5,605 nt of DNA from Opitutales bacterium (GTDB taxonomy: Bacteria > Verrucomicrobiota > Verrucomicrobiia > Opitutales > Intestinicryptomonadaceae): contig JAFXRX010000263.1 of assembly GCA_017526045.1 (NCBI GenBank), positions 1 to 5,605 of the forward strand. The letters run 5' to 3'. Under the pieces are notes generated by a model. The model did not search any database. It was not told the DNA's origin and saw only the letters and a program-made list of their open reading frames with translations. Numbering within the stretch: the first letter of the stretch is position 1; each line of letters starts with the position of its first letter. Shown here in pieces: positions 1 to 5,605 of this stretch. The position numbers and the translations under genes are program-made.

Positions 1-394
1 ACCTCAAGCAGCGCGAGCCGTCTGGAAGGCGGAACTTCAAGTCGGTGCGTATCCAGTCCAGAACGGGCATAAAATTGTAGATGATAATTTTTATGCCGCA
101 TTCCGCCAAGTTGCGCAGGCTGATTTTGTAGTTTTCTATGTACTCTTTCCATTTGCCGCGCTGCGTTTTGATGTCTTCGTGCACGGGCAGCGACTCGACC
201 ACCGACCAGTTGAGCCCCGCGTCTTGGCAGATTTTCTGGTGCGCTTTTATCGCCCCGACGCTCCAAACTTCGCCGTACGGAATTTCGTGCAGCGACGAAA
301 AGAGGTCGGTTGCGCCAGACTGGCGGATGTACGAAAGCGGGACGTGGTCGCGCTTGCCGTACCACCTGAAACCTTCAACCAAATATTCTTTCAT
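1..394 (-). CDS. uxuA: Mannonate dehydratase, N-terminal part (cut by the left window edge)
   Basis: Translating the minus strand from the ATG at 394 gives 131 open codons that run off the left edge. The product is the N-terminus of D-mannonate dehydratase, which removes water from D-mannonate to give 2-keto-3-deoxygluconate. The match to UxuA is clear along the whole stretch: FRWYGKRDHVPLSYIRQSGA (residues 9-28), LHEIPYGEVW (35-44), WSVVESLPVHEDIK (63-76), YKISLRNLAECGI (89-101), YNFMPVLDWIRTDL (106-119) and LPDGSR (123-128). Full proteins are usually about 350-400 residues, so roughly two thirds, including the later metal-binding Cys/His residues, lies outside. The start agrees with the position of the WRWYG segment in known family members. 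The gene begins 21 bases after the fructuronate reductase stop and completes the glucuronate-to-KDG series begun by uxaC. Confidence 0.95.
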   Translation of the reverse strand, partial: MKEYLVEGFRWYGKRDHVPLSYIRQSGATDLFSSLHEIPYGEVWSVGAIKAHQKICQDAGLNWSVVESLPVHEDIKTQRGKWKEYIENYKISLRNLAECGIKIIIYNFMPVLDWIRTDLKFRLPDGSRCLR

Positions 395-400
395 AATGTT

Positions 401-406
401 TTTCCA
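401..406 (-). promoter_or_regulatory. Weak ribosome binding site candidate for uxuA
   Basis: The minus strand reads TGGAAA, with the GGA eight bases before the uxuA ATG at 394. It is a short match in an otherwise A/T-rich 21-base gap. The last bases before the ATG (ACATT) are the same as before the oxidoreductase start at 5330. Confidence 0.3.
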
Positions 407-415
407 AAAAAATTT

Positions 416-1231
416 TTATACGCCTGTGTAGCACGAAAAGCCGCCGTCAACGGGGATTATCGCGCCTGTCAAAAATTCCGACGCGTCGGAGGCGAGGAAG
501 TGGATAGTTCCGAATATGTCGCGGGCAACTCCAAACTTGCCGAAGGGCGTTTTCTTTATCACGTCGTTGCCGCGGGCTGTGTAGGAGCCGTCGGGGTTCG
601 TGAGAAGCGCGCGGTTTTGCTCGCTTATAAAAAAGCCCGGGGCGAGGGCGTTTACCCTGATGCCGCAGCCGAATTTTTTTGCGAATTCCACCGCAAGCCA
701 CCTTGTAAGGTTGTCGACGCCCGCCTTCGCGTTGCCGTAGCCCATCACCCTTGTCAGAGCCTGCGTTGAGGACATCGAAGAGAAGTTGATTATAACGCCC
801 TTCTTCTGATGTTCAAAGGCCTTGCCGAAAACCAAAATAGGCAGAATTGTCCCGCCCAAATTCAGGTTCATGACAGCCTGCCACTGCGAAAAGTCGATGT
901 CAAAAACCGTCTTGTCGGGCGGGACTGTGGCGCCTGGCATGTTGCCGCCCGCGCCGTTTATTAGAACGTCGATTTTGCCGTAATGCGCCAAAATCTCTTC
1001 GTTTGCCTTTTCGAGCGCGGCTTTGTCCAAGACGTCGCATACGCAGTACATTGCGTCGCTGCCAGCCTCTTTTGCAAGGCTCACCGCCTCGCGCAGTTTT
1101 TCCTCGCGCCTGCCCAGGAAGACGACGTTTGCGCCCTCTTTTGCAAGATACTGCGCCGCGGCTCCCGCCAGCACTCCGGTCGAGCCCGTTACAACTATGA
1201 CTTTGCCTTTTATGTCAAATAGGTTTTCCAT
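416..1231 (-). CDS. uxuB: SDR-family D-mannonate oxidoreductase (fructuronate reductase)
   Basis: This cytoplasmic classical short-chain dehydrogenase of 271 residues is expected to reduce D-fructuronate to D-mannonate with NAD(P)H. Visible motifs are the cofactor loop TGSTGVLAGAAA (15-26), LGRR (39-42), CDV (65-67), INGAGGNMPGAT (91-102), the catalytic Ser near residue 152 in NFSSMSS, and Tyr165/Lys169 in the YGNAK motif. The NGAGGN segment, the NALAPGFFISEQNRALL block (194-210), the TARG segment (218-221) and the VDGGFSCYTGV end are characteristic of the UxuB/YjmF-type SDRs, not of the unrelated polyol-dehydrogenase UxuB of E. coli. The frame stays open upstream to an ATG at 1432, but that would overlap the transporter gene by about 180 bases. 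The ATG at 1231 places MENLFDIKGKV at the normal SDR N-terminus, 20 bases after the transporter stop. The leader is A/T-rich without a clear Shine-Dalgarno. uxuA follows 21 bases later. Confidence 0.88.
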   Translation of the reverse strand: MENLFDIKGKVIVVTGSTGVLAGAAAQYLAKEGANVVFLGRREEKLREAVSLAKEAGSDAMYCVCDVLDKAALEKANEEILAHYGKIDVLINGAGGNMPGATVPPDKTVFDIDFSQWQAVMNLNLGGTILPILVFGKAFEHQKKGVIINFSSMSSTQALTRVMGYGNAKAGVDNLTRWLAVEFAKKFGCGIRVNALAPGFFISEQNRALLTNPDGSYTARGNDVIKKTPFGKFGVARDIFGTIHFLASDASEFLTGAIIPVDGGFSCYTGV

Positions 1232-1251
1232 AATTTTATTTTGAGAAATTT

Positions 1252-3090
1252 TTAAGAGTTTTGAGCCTTTTTGCGCTGCAGGAACATGTAGTTTGCAACG
1301 ACAATCGCCATGAACGCAAAGAATGCAATCGGCCCCGCAATCCCGATTTTGCTGTGCAAGACGTAAAGGCTTGCAATCGAGGTGCACAAAAGCGTGATGC
1401 CAAGAAGCGCATTCCACATAACTCTCGACCACCCGCGCGGGGTCGCGTCTTTAAGAATGCTGCGGCTGTTCAAAATAGAGAGGAACGCGCCGCTTGCAAT
1501 CGGCAGCAATACCATAGTTATTACGCCAGCGTAAATTACAAGCCACATCTTTGCCCCCGCCAAGAAGAGCGAGACGCACGCGCTGAAAAATACCAGGGCA
1601 GAGCCTGTAAGCTCCCATTTGCGGTTGCCGAACTTGCCGAAGATTTCCGCAAAGCAAAGCCCGCAGATAAGCATGTTCATAAGCGTTGCGTTCAAAGCCA
1701 TCGCGAACACTCCTATGCCGAAAATGTATTTTGCGACCTTGTCGCCCACAAGCGGCGCGAGAGTCGAGGCGAGGTTCATAGCGTCTCTTTTTACGAGCAT
1801 CGAGACAACCTGCTTTTCTTCGCGCGTTAAGAGGGATGAAACGAGCATTTCGTCTTTATATGCGGTTTTGGTGTCGGCTATTAATTTTTGCTGCTTCAAG
1901 CTTTTTTCGAGCAGGCTGAGGTAGGGGGCGACGAGGTTTTCGGGCGGAAGCTCCTTGCCTTTTTCGAGGTTCAAATAAATTACGGCCGCGCCGTTTGGAA
2001 CGAGCTCTTTTATGTAGTTTTGGTATTTGCCGGATTTATCGACATACGCCATGGGCATCGTGGTGTAATTTGCTTCGTCTTGAATTGGCGTTGTCGTCCA
2101 AATGGCGTCAACCAAGCCTTCGACGGGCTTGGCGTGGAACTGCGAAGCCGCCGCGATTACTATGCACGAAGTCGCGAGCAAAAACGGCACAAAGAGGCTT
2201 GTGCAGAGGTTGAAAATCGCAAGGCCTCTAAAATCCTTGTCCCAGCCCTTTTTGAGCATGGAGTAGGGGAAGAGGAACGTCATGTTTATGCCAACCGCCA
2301 TTGCCGCCGCGGAAATTATCACGTCGCGCTGCTCCTTTACGATTGCGCCCGACCAGTACTCTTTTGTGCTGTCGCCAAGCTTGTTTAGAGCTTCCATGAA
2401 GTCGGGGGAGGGGGAGCTTAGCACCGACAAATTCGGAATGAAGCCCCGCCAGACTTTCGCCCAGTCGATTTCGCCCTGCGTAGCCAAAAATACAACGACG
2501 CTGAAAAAGCAGATTACGATTGTGGCGACGCTCAGCATTATTATTCTTTCAAAAAGCTTCGCAGCCTTGCCGCCCGCAGAGTAGAGCAAAATTAGCCCCA
2601 TTGCGGCGAGGAAGAAGCAAAGCGTTATGGCGCATTCGCTGGTTTTGCCCATCGGCACGACGCCCTTGAAGAGGTTTTGCTGGATTGAGGCGACGCCCAA
2701 CGCAAACTGCGGCATGGCGTTTACAAGGCAGGCGACCATCGAGGCTATCGCCCAGCCGTAGCCCAAAATCGGGCTTATGTGCGCGTTCAATTCGCGCATC
2801 GGCTTGTTTTTTATGGAAAGGGAAATGTAGGCGATTGCAGAAAGCGTGATAATGCCCAAGACCATCGCAAACGGCTGCAGCCACATAAAGCAGCAGCCGC
2901 CCAGAACGCCCAGGTAGAGCGCGGAGGCAAGCGAGCCGCCGCCGAGAGTGGTCGCGCTTTGCAGCCAGCCGGGGGCGGAGAATTTCACATAGGCTTTGAG
3001 TGTCGCGAGCCTGCCTTTTGCTTTCGCGTTTAGAATTGTGCTTCTGTCGGCTTCAAGCTGCGCGTTTTGTTTGTTGTTTTGTTCGCTCAT
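1252..3090 (-). CDS. Nramp-like (SLC11/APC-fold) transporter with large extramembrane insertion, possible uronate importer
   Basis: This is a polytopic inner-membrane protein of 612 residues with about 11-12 predicted helices. Helix 1 begins SAPGWLQSATTLGGGSLAS (residues 38-56), aligning by eye with the Nramp GPG...DPGN helix. Helix 6 is AVGINMTFLFPYSML (265-279), where Nramps have MPHN. The helix 8 region LAPLVGDKVAKYIFGIGVFA (444-463) followed by MALNATLMNMLICG also follows the Nramp pattern. The metal-coordinating DPGN and MPH signatures are both absent, so divalent metal transport is doubtful. A soluble, charged stretch of about 120 residues (roughly 317-437) separates helices 7 and 8, making the protein much longer than the usual 400-450 residues. 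Its position between uronate-pathway genes suggests hexuronate or glucuronide uptake, which is inference. The ATG at 3090 lies 14 bases after the upstream stop; an in-frame ATG at 3144 would overlap the upstream gene. No Shine-Dalgarno is visible. Confidence 0.75.
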   Translation of the reverse strand: MSEQNNKQNAQLEADRSTILNAKAKGRLATLKAYVKFSAPGWLQSATTLGGGSLASALYLGVLGGCCFMWLQPFAMVLGIITLSAIAYISLSIKNKPMRELNAHISPILGYGWAIASMVACLVNAMPQFALGVASIQQNLFKGVVPMGKTSECAITLCFFLAAMGLILLYSAGGKAAKLFERIIMLSVATIVICFFSVVVFLATQGEIDWAKVWRGFIPNLSVLSSPSPDFMEALNKLGDSTKEYWSGAIVKEQRDVIISAAAMAVGINMTFLFPYSMLKKGWDKDFRGLAIFNLCTSLFVPFLLATSCIVIAAASQFHAKPVEGLVDAIWTTTPIQDEANYTTMPMAYVDKSGKYQNYIKELVPNGAAVIYLNLEKGKELPPENLVAPYLSLLEKSLKQQKLIADTKTAYKDEMLVSSLLTREEKQVVSMLVKRDAMNLASTLAPLVGDKVAKYIFGIGVFAMALNATLMNMLICGLCFAEIFGKFGNRKWELTGSALVFFSACVSLFLAGAKMWLVIYAGVITMVLLPIASGAFLSILNSRSILKDATPRGWSRVMWNALLGITLLCTSIASLYVLHSKIGIAGPIAFFAFMAIVVANYMFLQRKKAQNS

Positions 3091-3104
3091 ATTTTTTGGT
3101 TTTT

Positions 3105-4181
3105 TTAAATTTTGTTGTCCGCTTTCATTTGCGCTGTCAGGCACAGCCGCGCCGCGGCGAATGCGTGCGATTGAGTCATCGCGTTTTCGGTGCGGTTTAA
3201 AATGTCGAGTGCAAATTTCGCAAAGAACGGGAAGCCCATGCCGCGGCAGTCGAGGCAGTGGACGCCTTTTTTATCCGCATAATAAAGCGTTTGCGGCGGA
3301 TTGCCTTCGCGCGAATAGTCGATGTACTTTCTGATTTCTATGTAGCCTTCCGTCCCCAAAATAAAAGTCCTGCCGTCGCCCCAGACGGGGAGTCCGTCGG
3401 GGGTGAACCAGTCCACCCTGCAATAGCAAGAGGCGCCGTTTTTTGTTTTAACAAGAGCCTCTCCGAAGTCTTGAAGCTCCGGAAATTCGGGGTTTGCCAT
3501 ATTGCAGGCTCGCGCGCTGACAACTTGGGCTTCGTCGCAGCCTGTGAACTCCAAAAACTGCTCGAACTGGTGCGAGCCAATGTCGCACAAAATTCCGCCG
3601 TAGAGGTCTTTTTTGAAAAACCAATCGGGGCGCGCGCTCTTTGAAAGGCGGTGCGGCGCAAGAATTAGAACCTGCAAGACCCTGCCAATCGCGCCCGCTT
3701 TTACGAGCTCGTTTGCCTTTTCCGCCGCCTCGTTGTGAATTCTTTCGGCAAAGTATGGCATGTACTTTTTGCCCGTTTTTTTGACGAGAGCTTCGGCTTC
3801 TTCGAGCTGCCCAAGCGTCGTAAACGGAGGTTTGTCCACGAAAAAATCCTTGCCTGAAAGCAGGACTTTTTTGCCCATTTCAAAGCGCATTGCGGGAATG
3901 CCCGCGTTTGCGACAAGCTTTATTTCACTATCCGATAAGATTTCTTCCAGTGACTTTGCCGCCTTTATTTGCGGAAACTTTTTTTGGAAATTTTTTATCT
4001 TTTCGGGGTCGGGATCCCAGACGCATTTGCACTCCGCGCCCGCCGAAAGCATGCCTTGCGTCATGGCGTAAATGTGCCCGTGGTCGAGCCCCGCCGCGGC
4101 GAATTTCAGCGCGCCGCCCTCGATTACTTTTTCGCTGCCGCCGTCGGGGACGTAGTCGTAGCCTGTGGAGTGTTTTTGCAT
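3105..4181 (-). CDS. Gfo/Idh/MocA-family oxidoreductase, divergent GLDHGH subtype (358 aa)
   Basis: This second Gfo/Idh/MocA enzyme is clearly different from its neighbour. After a 25-residue leader (residues 1-25) the Rossmann fold begins at LKFAAAGLDHGHIYAM, where GLDHGH (31-36) replaces the normal GxGxxG nucleotide-binding loop. The lysine signature is present as FVDKPPFTTL (114-123) with Asp in place of Glu; Lys117 is kept. In the C-terminal domain GGILCDIGSHQFEQF (195-209) keeps both Asp200 and His204 at the catalytic positions. A VDWFTPDGLPVWGDGR block (256-271) and ILGTEGYIEIRKY (274-286) follow, both typical of a recurring subfamily annotated only as oxidoreductase. The ATG lies 3 bases after the upstream stop, with no visible Shine-Dalgarno, so translation is probably coupled. 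There is no signal peptide. The substrate is unknown; the context suggests processing of a uronate-containing sugar. Confidence 0.9.
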   Translation of the reverse strand: MQKHSTGYDYVPDGGSEKVIEGGALKFAAAGLDHGHIYAMTQGMLSAGAECKCVWDPDPEKIKNFQKKFPQIKAAKSLEEILSDSEIKLVANAGIPAMRFEMGKKVLLSGKDFFVDKPPFTTLGQLEEAEALVKKTGKKYMPYFAERIHNEAAEKANELVKAGAIGRVLQVLILAPHRLSKSARPDWFFKKDLYGGILCDIGSHQFEQFLEFTGCDEAQVVSARACNMANPEFPELQDFGEALVKTKNGASCYCRVDWFTPDGLPVWGDGRTFILGTEGYIEIRKYIDYSREGNPPQTLYYADKKGVHCLDCRGMGFPFFAKFALDILNRTENAMTQSHAFAAARLCLTAQMKADNKI

Positions 4182-4184
4182 ATT

Positions 4185-5330
4185 TTAGCGGAACGACTTG
4201 TTGAAATCCAAAATGAAATCTTTGCGCACTTCTTTGCGAAGTTCGCTTGCCGCCTGCTTTTGCGCAAGAATTTTCGCGTACGCCTCGTCGTCGAACGGGA
4301 ATTTTATTTCCGCGCTTGTAAGCGACGAATAAAGCATCGAGTTTGCCAAAGTAAGCGACAAAACTCCCTGGTCTGCGCCGTAGTCGCATTTGTTTTTGCC
4401 AAGGCACGCGCCCGCAAAATTGTTCATGACTTCAGCGTGCTGCCCGCCCTTGCCGTCGAACTCCTCGACAGATTCGACAGTTTCGGGAGTGCCGAATGCG
4501 TACTTTGTGTTGAGCGTGAAGTCGCGCGCAGACCCGTCTTTAAATTTGCTTATGCGCAGCTTGCCGTCCTCGGCGATGACGTAGGCTTTGTCGCCCGAAA
4601 TTTCAAAGCGGTTTGAGCCCGGGTGCTCTCCGCTTGAGGTTATGAAAGTCGCAGTCATCTCTTCGGGGTATTCCATGTAGCAGGAGACTTCGTCCTCGAC
4701 TTCGATGTTGTGGTATTTGCCGAATTTGCACCACGCCCTCAAAGACTGCGGCAGCCCGAAAATCCAAGCGAAGGCGTCGATGTTGTGGATTGCCTGGTTT
4801 ATGAGAACGCCGCCGGCTTCGCCCTTCCAAAGCCCGCGCCAGACGCTCATGTCGAAGTAGATTTGCGGCCTGAACCAGTTTGTCATGTTCCACGAAACGC
4901 GGTTGACCTTCCCGATTTCGCCACTTGATACCATTTCCTTTATGCGCCTGTAAATCGGCGTCGTGCGCTGGTTTAGCATGACGGCGCAAATTTTATTCTG
5001 CTTTTTGGCAAGCTCCTGCAATTTCTTGGCGTCCGCGCTGCAAAGGGCTATGGGCTTTTCGACCAAGACGTTTTTGCCCGCCATCAGGCATTTTTTTGCG
5101 AGGTCGAAGTGCGTGAAAGAGGGCGTTGCAATGACGATTGCGTCGGCTCCGCCTTCTTTTAGCATCCGGTCTGTGTCGGAAAAAAACGGGATGTCGGCAA
5201 TTTTGGGGTTGTCGACTTTTCGCATGTCGCAGACGCAGACAAGCTCGGCGTCTTTTATCTTGCCGCCTGTAAGGTTGTCGATGTGAAGCGAGCCTATCGG
5301 CCCGAGCCCTATTAGTCCTATTTTTAGCAT
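4185..5330 (-). CDS. Gfo/Idh/MocA-family NAD(P)-dependent oxidoreductase (381 aa)
   Basis: This is a cytoplasmic sugar or sugar-acid dehydrogenase of the Gfo/Idh/MocA family with unknown substrate. The N-terminal Rossmann domain (about residues 1-120) opens with the dinucleotide motif GLGPIGSLH (residues 8-16), continues through VIATPSFTH (66-74), and reaches the VLVEKP signature (88-93), whose Lys92 is the usual catalytic or binding lysine. The C-terminal alpha/beta domain has GGVLINQAIHNID (173-185). There His182 matches the catalytic His of inositol dehydrogenase, but Asn178 stands where that enzyme has Asp. Length is typical for the family, and the start is supported by an AAGGA site. The gene lies between uxaC and a second, divergent Gfo/Idh/MocA gene, whose ATG begins 3 bases after this stop, suggesting translational coupling. 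Its place in a glucuronate operon suggests a uronate, glucuronide or aldonate substrate. The family is certain; the reaction is not. Confidence 0.92.
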   Translation of the reverse strand: MLKIGLIGLGPIGSLHIDNLTGGKIKDAELVCVCDMRKVDNPKIADIPFFSDTDRMLKEGGADAIVIATPSFTHFDLAKKCLMAGKNVLVEKPIALCSADAKKLQELAKKQNKICAVMLNQRTTPIYRRIKEMVSSGEIGKVNRVSWNMTNWFRPQIYFDMSVWRGLWKGEAGGVLINQAIHNIDAFAWIFGLPQSLRAWCKFGKYHNIEVEDEVSCYMEYPEEMTATFITSSGEHPGSNRFEISGDKAYVIAEDGKLRISKFKDGSARDFTLNTKYAFGTPETVESVEEFDGKGGQHAEVMNNFAGACLGKNKCDYGADQGVLSLTLANSMLYSSLTSAEIKFPFDDEAYAKILAQKQAASELRKEVRKDFILDFNKSFR

Positions 5331-5336
5331 AATGTT

Positions 5337-5341
5337 TCCTT
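5337..5341 (-). promoter_or_regulatory. Shine-Dalgarno site for the oxidoreductase starting at 5330
   Basis: On the minus strand the sequence reads AAGGA, then six bases, then the ATG ending at 5330. This is the only clear purine-rich ribosome binding site among the gene starts in the window, and it supports the chosen start. The other starts have A/T-rich leaders. Confidence 0.6.
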
Positions 5342-5368
5342 GTTGTTGTAGTATGGAGCGTAAAATTT

Positions 5369-5605
5369 TTAGAATTTAAAGTAGCTTGCGGCGTTGTTGT
5401 AGGAGATGTCCGATACCATTTGGCCGACGAGCTCGATGTCGTTTGGCAAAAGCCCCTTTTCCATTTCTTCGCCCAAGAGGTTGCACAAAATTCTTCTGTA
5501 ATATTCGTGGCGGGAGTAGGAGAGGAACGAGCGCGAATCTGTCAGCATGCCCACAAACCTGCTCAAAAGCCCCAAAGCCGAAAGAGCCTCGGTCTGCTTT
5601 TTCAT
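5369..5605 (-). CDS. uxaC: Uronate isomerase, C-terminal fragment (cut by the right window edge)
   Basis: This is the last 78 codons of a uronate (glucuronate) isomerase, which interconverts D-glucuronate and D-fructuronate (or galacturonate and tagaturonate) in the cytoplasm. The fragment carries the family's characteristic C-terminal block: a GLLSRFVGMLTDSRSFLSY stretch, then RHEYYRRILCNLLG, then LPNDIELVGQMVSDI and a YNNA-x-x-YF tail. The TDSR motif (Asp and Arg at fragment residues 23 and 25) corresponds to the active-site Asp/Arg pair of this amidohydrolase-superfamily enzyme. Full proteins are usually about 420 to 480 residues, so most of the gene, including the N-terminal metal-binding HxH, lies beyond position 5605. 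The Met codon at the window edge is almost certainly internal, not the start. The gene ends in TAA, 38 bases before the next gene of the same operon. Confidence 0.93.
   Translation of the reverse strand: MKKQTEALSALGLLSRFVGMLTDSRSFLSYSRHEYYRRILCNLLGEEMEKGLLPNDIELVGQMVSDISYNNAASYFKF

Larger units (their letters stand above)
1..5605 (-). other. Putative glucuronate-utilisation operon (both ends outside the window)
   Basis: Six consecutive same-strand genes are separated by 38, 3, 14, 20 and 21 bases. Three of them encode successive steps of glucuronate breakdown (isomerase, reductase, dehydratase). No internal promoter or hairpin-plus-T-run terminator is evident in the gaps, so a promoter and any regulator should lie beyond position 5605. 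KDG kinase and aldolase, if linked, should lie to the left of position 1 or elsewhere in the genome. Confidence 0.8.

Noticed and set aside
395..415. T-run with a small T/A palindrome between the SDR and uxuA genes as a terminator
   Set aside because: The possible stem is only A-T pairs around a two-base centre, without a GC-rich hairpin, and it lies between two consecutive pathway genes.
179..769. Plus-strand open frame of 196 codons
   Set aside because: It is antisense to uxuA and the fructuronate reductase gene, both strongly supported; there is no coherent domain in the product.
1232..1432. N-terminal extension of the SDR up to the ATG at 1432
   Set aside because: It would overlap the transporter's C-terminus by about 180 bases, and its Cys/His-rich translation is unlike any SDR leader. 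MENLFDIKGK is the normal family start.
1261..2388. Plus-strand open frames (1261-1830 and 1888-2388)
   Set aside because: They are antisense to the transporter; their Arg- and Cys-rich translations are typical of reverse-complement shadows.
3091..3144. Upstream transporter start at 3144
   Set aside because: It would add 18 hydrophilic residues translated from the end of the upstream gene; the ATG at 3090 leaves a short 14-base gap and a natural start.
3969..4616. Long plus-strand open frame of 215 codons
   Set aside because: It lies antisense across the junction of the two oxidoreductases, whose motifs are unmistakable. The product has no recognisable domain and looks like a shadow of codon bias.
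5331..5368. Internal promoter in the 38-base gap after uxaC
   Set aside because: The gap is too short and shows no convincing pair of -35 and -10 elements; the AAGGA there is a ribosome binding site.

Overview
The window is one gene-dense block with every gene on the minus strand, so it reads from right (5605) to left (1). In transcription order it holds: the C-terminal end of uronate isomerase (uxaC); two different Gfo/Idh/MocA-family oxidoreductases; a large Nramp-like membrane transporter; a short-chain dehydrogenase of the D-mannonate oxidoreductase (fructuronate reductase, uxuB) type; and the N-terminal third of mannonate dehydratase (uxuA), cut by the left edge. The gaps between genes are 38, 3, 14, 20 and 21 bases. 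No gap has room for a separate promoter or a convincing terminator, so this looks like the middle of one operon that continues beyond both edges.

The three Uxa/Uxu enzymes form a coherent pathway: D-glucuronate to D-fructuronate (UxaC), to D-mannonate (UxuB-type SDR), to 2-keto-3-deoxygluconate (UxuA). The UxuB/UxuA pair points to the glucuronate branch rather than the galacturonate/altronate branch. KDG kinase and aldolase are not in the window. The transporter sits where a hexuronate importer would be expected, but it resembles the Nramp (SLC11) fold with the metal-binding signatures replaced and a long soluble insertion. The two oxidoreductases are not part of the textbook pathway. They probably process a uronate-containing precursor such as a glucuronide, an epimer or an oxidised sugar, but their substrates cannot be read from the sequence.

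The organism is likely a member of the PVC group (Verrucomicrobiota, Lentisphaerota or Planctomycetota). That guess rests on the combination of expanded Gfo/Idh/MocA enzymes, an Nramp-like transporter with a long insertion, and A/T-rich leaders that mostly lack Shine-Dalgarno sites. No marker gene confirms it. I see no RNA gene, mobile element, CRISPR array or notable repeat, and no non-coding stretch longer than 38 bases.
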